From: DASULK01 sp036381835
GTDB taxonomy: Bacteria; Actinomycetota; Actinomycetes; Mycobacteriales; Micromonosporaceae
Direction of reading: 5' to 3'
DNA: 15,147 nucleotides
NCBI GenBank assembly: GCA_036381835.1
Contig: DASVCA010000062.1
Location: 1-15,147 of the forward strand
Shown: positions 7,129 through 14,044 of the stretch, one piece after another
Numbering within the stretch: the first letter of the stretch is position 1
Layout of the letters: each line of letters begins with the position of its first letter
Notes under the pieces: generated by a model
What the model saw: only the letters and a program-made list of their open reading frames with translations
What the model was told of the DNA's origin: nothing
Database searches by the model: none
Program-made: the position numbers and the translations under genes

Positions 7129-8574
7129 GTGGAGCTTGACTTCGAACGGTGCTACCGGGCCGTCAGCAGCCGCGACCAGCGATTCGACGGCTGGTTCTAC
7201 ACCGCTGTGACATCGACTGGCATCTACTGCCGACCCTCCTGCCCGGCGGTCACCCCCAAACGGGAGAACGTCCGCTTCTACCCGTCGGCCGCCGCCGCGC
7301 AGCAGGCCGGATTCCGCGCCTGCCGCCGCTGCCGCCCGGACGCCGTACCCGGATCCCCCGAGTGGGATCTGCGAGCCGACGTGGTGGGCCGGGCGATGCG
7401 GCTCATCGCCGACGGGGTGGTGGACCGGGACGGCGTGCCCGGACTCGCCCGCCGGCTGGGCTACACCGAACGGCACCTGCACCGGCTGCTCACCGCGCAG
7501 CTCGGCGCCGGCCCCCTCGCCCTGGCCCGCGCGCAGCGGGCACAGACCGCGCGGATCCTGGTCGAGACGACCGACCTCAGGGTCTCGGAGATCGCCTTCG
7601 CCGCGGGGTTCCGCAGCGTACGCCAGTTCAACCAGACGTTCCGCGAGGTCTACGGCGCGCCGCCCGGTGAACTACGCCGACACGACCGACCGGGCACCGG
7701 CGGCGCGGGGACGGTCTCGCTCCGTCTCGCCTACCGGCCACCGCTGCACGGCGAAGCGCTGATGGAGTTCCTGGCATCCCGTGCCGTACCGGGGGTCGAG
7801 GAGGTGGTGGACGGCGCGTACCGGCGGGGTCTGCGCCTGCCGCACGGACCGGCGGTGATCGAGCTGACCCCGCGACCCGGCCACGTCGCCGCCACCCTGC
7901 GCCTGACCGACGTACGCGACCTCACCCCCGCGGTGGCACGCTGCCGTCATCTGCTGGACCTCGACGCCGACCCGGAGGCGGTCGACGAGACCCTGGCCGC
8001 CGATCCGGCGCTGACGGCCCCGGTCGGGAAGGAACCCGGGATTCGGGTCCCCCGCGCGGTGGACGGCTTCGAGACGGCCGTCCGTGCCATCGTCGGACAG
8101 CAGATCTCGGTGGCCGCGGCCCGGACGGCGCTGTCCCGGATCGTCGCCCCGCGACAACCTCACGATCAGCACGCTGCGGGGAGCGGGTGGTCGAAGCTGC
8201 GGCCGTTCCCCTCCCCCGAAGAGATCCTGGCCTTACCGGAACAGGCCTTCCCGATGCCGGCCGCCCGCCGGGCGACCATCCGAGCCGTGGCCCACGCGAT
8301 CTGCGCCGGCACCCTCGACCTGGACCCGGGCACGGACCGGGACGAAGCGGTACGGCGACTGGTCGCGCTACCCGGCATCGGCCCGTGGACCGCGCGGTAC
8401 GTCGCGATGCGCGCCCTGGGCGACCCGGACGTCTTCCTCCCCACCGACGCGGCCGTGCGGCGCGGGGCCGCCGCCCTCGGCCTGCCCGACCACGCCACGG
8501 CCCTCGACGAACGTTCCGTACGCTGGCGCCCCTGGCGCTCGTACGCGGTGATCAGACTCTGGAGATCGATGTGA
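7129..8574 (+). CDS. alkA: Ada-type regulator fused to AlkA 3-methyladenine DNA glycosylase
   Basis: This 481-residue fusion senses and repairs alkylated DNA. Residues 1-78 are the Ada zinc domain, with Cys34 (the likely methyl-phosphotriester acceptor), Cys38, Cys65 and Cys68. Residues about 80-185 are an AraC-type HTH (LARRLGYTERHLHRLL, then EIAFAAGFRSVRQFNQTFREVYG). Residues about 195-310 are AlkA_N, and about 315-475 the HhH-GPD glycosylase domain with LPGIGPWTARY and catalytic Asp440 in FLPTDAA. The methylguanine methyltransferase domain of E. coli Ada is absent and is supplied by the next gene. The same split is known from the M. tuberculosis ada-alkA/ogt operon. The start is GTG 7129 at the conserved (M)xLDFxxCYRA; no ribosome site is visible, so it may be leaderless. 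It should activate its own operon after methylation. Confidence 0.95.
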   Translation: MELDFERCYRAVSSRDQRFDGWFYTAVTSTGIYCRPSCPAVTPKRENVRFYPSAAAAQQAGFRACRRCRPDAVPGSPEWDLRADVVGRAMRLIADGVVDRDGVPGLARRLGYTERHLHRLLTAQLGAGPLALARAQRAQTARILVETTDLRVSEIAFAAGFRSVRQFNQTFREVYGAPPGELRRHDRPGTGGAGTVSLRLAYRPPLHGEALMEFLASRAVPGVEEVVDGAYRRGLRLPHGPAVIELTPRPGHVAATLRLTDVRDLTPAVARCRHLLDLDADPEAVDETLAADPALTAPVGKEPGIRVPRAVDGFETAVRAIVGQQISVAAARTALSRIVAPRQPHDQHAAGSGWSKLRPFPSPEEILALPEQAFPMPAARRATIRAVAHAICAGTLDLDPGTDRDEAVRRLVALPGIGPWTARYVAMRALGDPDVFLPTDAAVRRGAAALGLPDHATALDERSVRWRPWRSYAVIRLWRSM

Positions 8575-9071
8575 ACAGCACGACCCTGGCCACCCCGACC
8601 GGCCCGTTCAGCATCATCGTGAGCCAGCACGGCGCGGTCCGCGCCGCCGGCTTCACCGCCGACATCGACGCGCTGCTGGCCGCGATCCATCCGACGCTGC
8701 GCGCCCCGGTGCGCCCCCGCCCGGACCTCGGCCCGGTCACCGACGCCGTCCGGCGGTACCTGGCCGGCGAGCTGGCGGCCATCGATCAGATCCCGGTCGA
8801 ACAGCACACCGACGGCCCGTTCATGTCACACGCCTGGCAGGTGCTGCGCGAGATCAAACCCGGTGACCCGGTGTCCTACACCGGGCTCGCCGAACTGGCC
8901 GGCCGGCCGCGCGCGGTGCGTGCGGCGGCAACCGCCTGCGCTCGCAACGCCGCTGCCCTGTTCGTCCCCTGCCATCGGGTACTGCGCACCGACGGCTCCC
9001 TCGGCGGCTACCGCTGGGGGCTGCCCGTCAAACGCTGGCTGTTGGCACACGAGCACCGGCCCGGTGCGTAG
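8571..9071 (+). CDS. ogt: Methylated-DNA--protein-cysteine methyltransferase (Ogt)
   Basis: This 166-residue suicide methyltransferase takes the methyl group from O6-methylguanine (and O4-methylthymine) onto Cys134. The active-site motif is FVPCHRV (131-137). The DNA-binding winged-helix part with SYTGLAELAGRPRAVRAAA precedes it; RAV holds the arginine finger. GGYRWGLPVKRWLLAHE closes the fold. The N-terminal domain is the usual diverged one. The GTG start at 8571 overlaps the stop of the Ada-AlkA gene in a gtga junction, with GGAG at 8561-8564 six bases upstream, so the two are translationally coupled. In most homologues the residues before PCHR read NP-x4-V; here ARNAAALFV, a mild deviation. 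It should be induced with the Ada-AlkA fusion by alkylation. Confidence 0.95.
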   Translation: MNSTTLATPTGPFSIIVSQHGAVRAAGFTADIDALLAAIHPTLRAPVRPRPDLGPVTDAVRRYLAGELAAIDQIPVEQHTDGPFMSHAWQVLREIKPGDPVSYTGLAELAGRPRAVRAAATACARNAAALFVPCHRVLRTDGSLGGYRWGLPVKRWLLAHEHRPGA

Positions 9072-9103
9072 GACCTGTCGTACCGCTCTGGCAGGCTCGC
9101 GGC

Positions 9104-10267
9104 GTGGACGCAACAACACTCGCCGTGGTGGTGGTCTGCCTCGCCGCGGGTGCCGCGCTCGGCTGGCTGGCGGCCCGCGCCCGGTCCGCGGCCGAGATCG
9201 CCCGGCTCGACGCGACGCTGCGCGCGGCGCAGCAGGGCGAGACGAGGTTGGAGCAGTCACTGCGCGCCCTGTCGTACGAGGCGGCCGCCCAGTCGCACGA
9301 CGCGGTCACCCGGGCCGTGGCCCCGCTGCAGGATACGCTGCGCCGCTACGAACAGCGGGTCGCCGAACTGGAGCGAGACCGGGTCGACGCGTACGCGGAA
9401 CTGCGCGAGCAGGTTCGTTCGATGACGGCCGTCTCCGACGAACTGCGCACCGAGACCAAACAACTGGTCGCGGCCCTGCGCACCCCGCAAGTGCGCGGAC
9501 GCTGGGGCGAGCACCAGCTCCGCCGGATCGTGGAAGCGGCCGGCATGGTCGAGCACTGCGACTTCGAGGAGCAGGTCAACGCCGCGACCGAACACAAAGG
9601 GGTACGGCCCGACCTGGTGGTCCGGTTGCACGGCGGCCGGTCGGTGGTGGTCGATGCGAAAGCACCGTTCGACGCGTACCTGTCCGCCATGGAGGCCCGC
9701 ACCGAACCGGAACGGGACCGCCACCTTCAGACCCACGCCAAGCACCTGCGCGGGCACGTCGACGCGCTGGCGGCGAAGTCGTACTGGTCGGCGTTCGACC
9801 AGACACCGGAGTTCGTGGTCCTGTTCGTGCCCGCCGACCCGTTCCTCGACGCCGCGCTGCAACGCGATCCCGCGCTGCTGGAGTACGCCTTCGCCCGCAA
9901 CGTGGTGCTGGCGACTCCGGCGACGCTGATCGCCCTGCTGCGTACCGTGGCGTACGCCTGGCGGCAGGAGGCGCTGGCCCGCAACGCCGCCGCGGTGCAC
10001 GCCCTGGCCCGCGAGCTCTACGGCCGGCTGGCGACCCTCGGCGACCACGTCACGAAGCTGGGCAACTCGCTGGGCAGCGCCGTTGCCGCCTACAACCGCG
10101 CGGTCGGCTCCCTGGAGTCACGGGTGCTGGTCAGCGCCCGCAGACTCGCCGGGCTCGGCGTGTCGGACGACGAATTGGCCACCCCGCCGCAACTGGAGGT
10201 GGCACCGCGGCAGGTTCAAGCACCGGAGCTGGCCGACGGGCACGGGGTGACGCCGCGCGCCGGGTAA
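9104..10267 (+). CDS. rmuC: DNA recombination protein RmuC
   Basis: This 387-residue RmuC homologue is an inner-membrane-linked, presumed nuclease-fold protein known to limit recombination at inverted repeats in E. coli. It has an N-terminal hydrophobic anchor (5-24) and a coiled coil (about 28-125). The RmuC domain follows with RGRWGEHQLRRIVEAAGM (131-148) and PDLVVRL...VVVDAKAPFDAYL. Asp170, Asp184 and Lys186 there fit a PD-(D/E)xK nuclease core. EFVVLFVPADPFLDAAL and VVLATPATLIALLRTVAY are also characteristic. The start is GTG 9104; CAGGCT (9092-9097) six bases upstream resembles a -10 box, suggesting a leaderless mRNA. It lies 32 bases after ogt, so read-through from the alkylation operon is possible. 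It converges on the lipoprotein gene with an 11-base gap. Confidence 0.95.
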   Translation: MDATTLAVVVVCLAAGAALGWLAARARSAAEIARLDATLRAAQQGETRLEQSLRALSYEAAAQSHDAVTRAVAPLQDTLRRYEQRVAELERDRVDAYAELREQVRSMTAVSDELRTETKQLVAALRTPQVRGRWGEHQLRRIVEAAGMVEHCDFEEQVNAATEHKGVRPDLVVRLHGGRSVVVDAKAPFDAYLSAMEARTEPERDRHLQTHAKHLRGHVDALAAKSYWSAFDQTPEFVVLFVPADPFLDAALQRDPALLEYAFARNVVLATPATLIALLRTVAYAWRQEALARNAAAVHALARELYGRLATLGDHVTKLGNSLGSAVAAYNRAVGSLESRVLVSARRLAGLGVSDDELATPPQLEVAPRQVQAPELADGHGVTPRAG

Positions 10268-10278
10268 CTCCCCGACGG

Positions 10279-10737
10279 TCAGGCCGGTTGAGCCCTCGCC
10301 ACCAAGAACGGCGTGCCCTGCATGCAGGTGGTCATCAGGTTCGGGTCGGGGTGTCCGGTGACGACCACTCGGGCACCCGCACGCAGCACGTCGCGGGGGC
10401 CGCCGACCAGCAGGTAGTCGTCCAGCAGCAGGCAGCCCTGCTCCACGCCTTCCCGGATCGTGCCGGTCAGCACGATCGGTGCGCCCGGTTGTCCGCCGCC
10501 GGGCGTGGGCGACTCGTTGACGGGTGGCACCCCGGCACCGGACGGGCCGGTCGGCCGGACTGGAGTCGACGGGGTCGGCGCGGGCGTCGTCGGGGTCGGG
10601 TCGGCACCGGGCTGGGTGGGTGAGGTCATGGATTCCGCTCCCGAGCCGGTCGGCGGCGCCCCGGATTCGGCCTGGCCGCAGCCGGCCAGCAGCGCTCCGG
10701 TCAGCGCCGCGATGATGGTGATCCGGATGGCTCTCAT
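10279..10737 (-). CDS. Small lipoprotein with Pro/Thr-rich linker
   Basis: This 152-residue protein is a predicted lipoprotein. The signal peptide is MRAIRITIIAALTGALLAGC, with lipobox LAGC and acylated Cys20. A Pro/Thr/Gly-rich stalk follows (about 22-88), then a compact domain (about 90-152) with two cysteines, in EQGCLLLDDYLLVGG and LMTTCMQGTPF. The pattern GTI-x-EGVEQGC, LRAGARVVVTG and PFLV suggests a small five-strand OB-like barrel, probably with one disulfide, displayed outside the membrane. I do not recognise a named family. The start is the ATG at 10737, since the lipoprotein signal begins there; TAGCGT (10748-10753) ten bases upstream may be its -10 box. It lies 71 bases downstream of ispH on the same strand. 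The neighbour position is probably inherited; function is unknown. Confidence 0.85.
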   Translation of the reverse strand: MRAIRITIIAALTGALLAGCGQAESGAPPTGSGAESMTSPTQPGADPTPTTPAPTPSTPVRPTGPSGAGVPPVNESPTPGGGQPGAPIVLTGTIREGVEQGCLLLDDYLLVGGPRDVLRAGARVVVTGHPDPNLMTTCMQGTPFLVARAQPA

Positions 10738-10808
10738 ACCGGATACGACGCTACCGGCCGGCCGGCCGTTCCGGTCCCCGGCGCGGCCGTTCCCACCGGC
10801 GGCTGGCG

Positions 10809-11822
10809 TCAGTCGGTGTCGGCGCCGGCCACCGCGGCGGACGCTGAGGCCCGCCGTCCCTCGGCCGCCTGCAGGTCGCGCTTCAACTCCCGGGGCAGCG
10901 CGAAGACGAGCCGTTCCTCGGCGGTGGTCACCTCGCTGACGTCGGTGAAGCCGCGTTCCGCGAGGTGATCGAGCACCGTGACGACCAGCTCCTCCGGCAC
11001 GCTGGCACCCGAGGTCAACCCGACCGTGGTCGCGCCGGCCAACCACTCGTCACGGATCTCGGCCGCGTAGTCCACCAGGTAGGCGGCCGGCGCGCCGGCG
11101 TCGCGCGCCACCTCCACCAGCCGGACCGAGTTCGACGAGTTGCGCGAGCCGACCACGATCACCACGTCGCATTCGCCCGCGATGCGCTTCACCGCCTGCT
11201 GGCGGTTCTGCGTCGCGTAGCAGATGTCGTCGCTGGGCGGCGACTGCAGCAGAGGGAAGCGCTCCCGCAGCCGGTCCACCGTCGCCATGGTCTCGTCCAC
11301 CGACAGCGTCGTCTGCGACAGCCAGACGACCTTGGCCGGATCCCGGACGGTCACCTCGTCGACCGCGGCCGGGCCGTCCACCAGCTGGATGTGCTGCGGG
11401 GCCTCACCTGCGGTGCCGATGACCTCCTCGTGCCCCTCGTGGCCGATGAGCAGGATGTCGTAGTCCTCGGCCGCGAACCGCCGGGCCTCCTGGTGGACCT
11501 TGGTCACCAGCGGGCAGGTCGCGTCGATCGCCTTCAGCGAGCGCCGCCGAGCCTGCTCGTATACCTCGGGGGCGACCCCGTGGGCGGAGAAGACGACGAT
11601 CGAGCCCTCGGGCACCTCGTCGTTCTCGTCGACGAAGATCGCGCCACGCTGCTCAAGGGTGGACACCACGTGCTTGTTGTGCACGATCTGCTTGCGTACG
11701 TAGATCGGCGGCCCGTAGAGCCGCAGCGCCTCCTCCACGGTCTTCACGGCCCGATCGACACCGGCGCAGTAGCCGCGGGGCCGGGCCAGGAGTACACGTT
11801 TGGGAGTCGCAGCCTCGGTCAC
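10809..11822 (-). CDS. ispH: 4-hydroxy-3-methylbut-2-enyl diphosphate reductase (IspH/LytB)
   Basis: This 337-residue enzyme does the last step of the MEP isoprenoid pathway, reducing HMBPP to IPP and DMAPP with a [4Fe-4S] cluster in the cytosol. The cluster cysteines are all present: Cys19 (GYCAGV), Cys103 (DATCPLV) and Cys201 (DICYATQNRQQAV). Glu133 in GHEGHEEVIG matches the proton-delivering glutamate, and the substrate-binding SSNSVRL segment is intact. The C-terminal tail (about 313-337) is Ala-rich and variable. The start is GTG 11822; the -10 box TAGGAT (11829-11834) ends exactly six bases upstream, so transcription should begin at the GTG itself (leaderless). It is divergent from xseA across 61 bases and could be read together with the lipoprotein gene. 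Confidence 0.97.
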   Translation of the reverse strand: MTEAATPKRVLLARPRGYCAGVDRAVKTVEEALRLYGPPIYVRKQIVHNKHVVSTLEQRGAIFVDENDEVPEGSIVVFSAHGVAPEVYEQARRRSLKAIDATCPLVTKVHQEARRFAAEDYDILLIGHEGHEEVIGTAGEAPQHIQLVDGPAAVDEVTVRDPAKVVWLSQTTLSVDETMATVDRLRERFPLLQSPPSDDICYATQNRQQAVKRIAGECDVVIVVGSRNSSNSVRLVEVARDAGAPAAYLVDYAAEIRDEWLAGATTVGLTSGASVPEELVVTVLDHLAERGFTDVSEVTTAEERLVFALPRELKRDLQAAEGRRASASAAVAGADTD

Positions 11823-11828
11823 GAGGCC

Positions 11829-11834
11829 ATCCTA
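11829..11834 (-). promoter_or_regulatory. -10 box of leaderless ispH
   Basis: TAGGAT on the minus strand ends 6 bases before the ispH GTG. No -35 box is clear. The spacing implies the first transcribed base is the start codon. Confidence 0.65.
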
Positions 11835-11871
11835 CGTGCTGCCGCACCGCCGTCGTGTCGTCCGGCGGCCG

Positions 11872-11877
11872 TACGCT
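11872..11877 (+). promoter_or_regulatory. -10 box of leaderless xseA
   Basis: TACGCT fits TAnnnT and ends 6 bases before GTG 11884. No ribosome binding site exists in front of that GTG, which supports leaderless initiation. Confidence 0.65.
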
Positions 11878-11883
11878 GGCCGG

Positions 11884-13104
11884 GTGACGCATGCCGATCT
11901 CCCACGGAGCAGCCGGGAGGAGCCGTGGCCGGTCCGCGTGGTGAGTCAGAAGCTGAGCGCGTGGATCTCCCGGTTGGGCTGGGTCTGGGTCGACGGGCAG
12001 GTGGCCCAGATCGTCCGGCGTCCGGGCACGGCCACCGTCTTCCTCACCCTGCGCGACCCGTCGGCCGACCTCAGCCTCACCGTCACCACCAACCGGGATG
12101 TGCTCGACGCGGGGGCCCCCGGGCTCGCCGAGGGCGCCCGGGTGGTGCTGCACGCCAAACCGGAGTTCTACGCGGCGCGCGGCACGCTGAGCCTGCGGGC
12201 GGACGAGATCCGTCAGATCGGCCTCGGCGAGCTCCTGGCCCGGCTGGAGAAACTGAAGCGGCTGCTGGCCGCGGAAGGGCTCTTCGACCGGGCACGCAAG
12301 CGGGCGCTGCCGTTCCTGCCGAACCAGGTCGGCCTGATCACCGGCCGGGCGTCGGCCGCCGAACGGGACGTGCTGACCAACGCTCGACGCCGGTGGCCGG
12401 CCGTGCGGTTCCGCGTCATCAACGTGGCGGTGCAGGGGCCGACCGCGGTGCCGCAGATCGTCGAGGCGCTGAAGGTGCTCGACGCCGACGAAAGCGTCGA
12501 TGTGATCGTGCTGGCCCGAGGAGGCGGCAGCGTCGAGGATCTGCTGCCCTTCTCCGATGAGGCGCTGTGCCGGGCTGTCTTCGCCTGCCGCACCCCGGTG
12601 GTGAGCGCGATCGGCCACGAGAGCGACACCCCGCTGGTGGATTTCGTCGCGGACCACCGCGCGTCCACCCCGACCGACGCGGCCAAACGGATCGTGCCGG
12701 ACCTGGCGGAGGAGTCGCGGCTGCTTCGACTCGCCCGCCAACGACTGGATCGAGCGGTGGTCCACCTGCTGGACCGTGAGGCGCAGCGGATCGAGGCGCT
12801 GCGCTCCCGGCCGGTGCTCGCCCGCCCGGAGATCATGCTGGATGAGCGCGCGGCCGACGTCGCCGCACTGCGCGGGCGGGCCGCCCGCTGCCTGGAGCAC
12901 CGGCTCGACGCCGCCGACGGGGACCTGCGGCACACGCTGGCCCGGCTGCGGGCCCTGTCGCCGGCGGCCACCCTGGCCCGCGGGTACGCCATCGTGCAAC
13001 GCGGCGACGGTCAGGTGGTGCGGGCCGCGACCGATGTGACCGCCGGCGACCCGCTGCGGGTCCGGCTCGCCGAGGGCGAGCTGCGCGCGACGGTAGACGG
13101 TTAG
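11884..13104 (+). CDS. xseA: Exodeoxyribonuclease VII large subunit
   Basis: This 406-residue catalytic subunit of exonuclease VII degrades single-stranded DNA in both directions; with XseB it makes the holoenzyme used in mismatch and crosslink repair. An OB-fold (about residues 16-110, with WVDGQVAQIVRRPGTATVFLTLRD) binds ssDNA. The catalytic part starts near VGLITGRASAAERD (149-162), with ARGGGSVEDL (211-220), IGHESDTPLVDFVADHRASTPT (243-264) and the long helical stalk (about 275-370) that binds XseB. GYAIVQRGDGQVV forms the C-terminal cap. The GTG at 11884 follows a -10 box at leaderless spacing; earlier in-frame codons belong to the ispH promoter zone. The stop abuts xseB, so the subunits are co-expressed. 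Confidence 0.97.
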   Translation: MTHADLPRSSREEPWPVRVVSQKLSAWISRLGWVWVDGQVAQIVRRPGTATVFLTLRDPSADLSLTVTTNRDVLDAGAPGLAEGARVVLHAKPEFYAARGTLSLRADEIRQIGLGELLARLEKLKRLLAAEGLFDRARKRALPFLPNQVGLITGRASAAERDVLTNARRRWPAVRFRVINVAVQGPTAVPQIVEALKVLDADESVDVIVLARGGGSVEDLLPFSDEALCRAVFACRTPVVSAIGHESDTPLVDFVADHRASTPTDAAKRIVPDLAEESRLLRLARQRLDRAVVHLLDREAQRIEALRSRPVLARPEIMLDERAADVAALRGRAARCLEHRLDAADGDLRHTLARLRALSPAATLARGYAIVQRGDGQVVRAATDVTAGDPLRVRLAEGELRATVDG

Positions 13105-13341
13105 ATGGGCGGCATGAACGATCAGGCGGGCGCGAACGCGCCGGAGCAGGAGCTCAGCTACGAGCAGGCCCGTGCCGAGCTGGCCGCGGTGGTGGAGCGG
13201 CTGGAAGCCGGTGGGACGTCGCTGGAGGAGTCGCTGGCGCTCTGGGAGCGCGGTGAACGGCTGGCGGATATCTGTCAACGCTGGTTGGACGGGGCCCGGG
13301 AACGGCTCGACGCGGCGCGCCGGGCGCGGGAGTCAGCCTGA
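13105..13341 (+). CDS. xseB: Exodeoxyribonuclease VII small subunit
   Basis: This 78-residue small subunit wraps the XseA stalk. The core LSYEQARAELAAVVERLEAGG, then SLEESLALWERGERLADICQ and RLDAAR, is the family pattern of two helices. The ATG at 13105 directly follows the xseA stop; a second ATG at 13114 would remove three residues (MGG) and is equally possible, as neither has a strong ribosome site. Both fit termination-reinitiation after xseA. Its end overlaps the converging DUF4245 gene by 9 bases. Confidence 0.95.
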   Translation: MGGMNDQAGANAPEQELSYEQARAELAAVVERLEAGGTSLEESLALWERGERLADICQRWLDGARERLDAARRARESA

Positions 13342-13866
13342 GGTCACCAGCTTCGTCACGAGATAGCGCAGTTCCTCCTCGGGGGCGGACCCGAGCACGA
13401 TCACCGTCCGGTCGGGTTCGAGCAGGACCAGCGCGCGTTGGCCCGCGGCGGCGCGGTAGCGCTGCCAGCTCGTGCCCGCCACGTCGACCGCCCCCTCGGG
13501 CTGGGTGGCGTCGGCCAACTCGGCGGGGAGCAGCCGGTCGGCGGGCACGCTGCTCTGCACCACCTGCACGCCCCTGCCGTCGGGGGTCAGATACCCGAGC
13601 CGCAGGGTCCGCCCGCCGTCCCCCTGTTGGAACGCGGCGGTGACCGGGTGCCAACCGTCGCCTAGGCCGACCGGCTCGCTCACCGGGAACGCGCCCGCCG
13701 CCCGGGCCTGGGCCAGGGTGGGCTGGGGGTCGATCGCGGCGGGCTCGCTCCCGTCGAACAACACCTGGTAGATGCCGAGCACCAAGGCGATCGGGACGAG
13801 CAGGACCAGCAGCGACAGCGCCATGTCCTTCGCGGTGCGCTCTGACGTTCGGGCCGGGGACGTCAC
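13333..13866 (-). CDS. DUF4245 single-pass membrane protein
   Basis: This 177-residue protein matches what I recall as DUF4245, an actinobacterial family commonly beside glpX. A short basic cytosolic N-terminus (TSERTAKD) precedes one membrane helix (about 15-33, MALSLLVLLVPIALVLGIY). The outside domain has the pattern GDGWHPVTAAF, LRLGYLTPDGRGVQVVQSS and GTSWQRY, ending in the strand LVLLEPDRTVIVLGSAPEEELRYLV. Function is unknown; no enzyme motif is visible. The start is GTG 13866, close to the conserved ERTxxDM segment; an upstream in-frame GTG at 13905 would add an Arg-rich stretch and has no better support. It is divergent from glpX, and its 3' end overlaps xseB. Confidence 0.85.
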   Translation of the reverse strand: MTSPARTSERTAKDMALSLLVLLVPIALVLGIYQVLFDGSEPAAIDPQPTLAQARAAGAFPVSEPVGLGDGWHPVTAAFQQGDGGRTLRLGYLTPDGRGVQVVQSSVPADRLLPAELADATQPEGAVDVAGTSWQRYRAAAGQRALVLLEPDRTVIVLGSAPEEELRYLVTKLVTSG

Positions 13867-13951
13867 GCCGTCATCTTCCCACTCCCGCCGCCGGCGGCCG
13901 CGCACGGCGTCGGTACTGGCCGATGTGGGCCGATAACGCCCCGTGGGGTAC

Positions 13952-13957
13952 TAGGTT
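13952..13957 (+). promoter_or_regulatory. -10 box ahead of the glpX leader peptide frame
   Basis: TAGGTT fits TAnnnT and ends 7 bases before the ATG at 13965, which would then be the first transcribed triplet. The alternative TACTAG at 13949-13954 would give a start a few bases earlier. Confidence 0.5.
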
Positions 13958-13964
13958 TTCCAGC

Positions 13965-14027
13965 ATGTCAGGATCGTTGACAGAGTCCGGCCCACCGCCC
14001 CGGTTCGGCACACTCACCCCGCAGTAA
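13965..14027 (+). CDS. Possible leaderless 20-residue leader peptide upstream of glpX
   Basis: An ATG at 13965, placed 7 bases after a TAGGTT -10 box, opens a frame of 20 codons ending in TAA at 14025-14027. The peptide begins MSGSLTESG and ends GTLTPQ, with three prolines in the middle (PPP). It stops 17 bases before the glpX ATG, and the glpX ribosome site lies between. Translation of the leader could couple to, or pause near, the glpX ribosome site, and the triple proline could stall ribosomes when EF-P is limiting. It could also be a chance frame in a short leader; no comparative data were available. Confidence 0.35.
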   Translation: MSGSLTESGPPPRFGTLTPQ

Positions 14028-14044
14028 CGCGAGGAGGAGGCGAC

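Noticed and set aside
8863..10623. 586-codon plus-strand frame across ogt and rmuC
   Set aside because: It spans two clear genes in another frame and gives an Arg/Gly/Ala-rich product without domains.
11653..13278. 541-codon minus-strand frame opposite xseA
   Set aside because: It is antisense to xseA and xseB, both with full family motifs; no start signal or recognisable domain.
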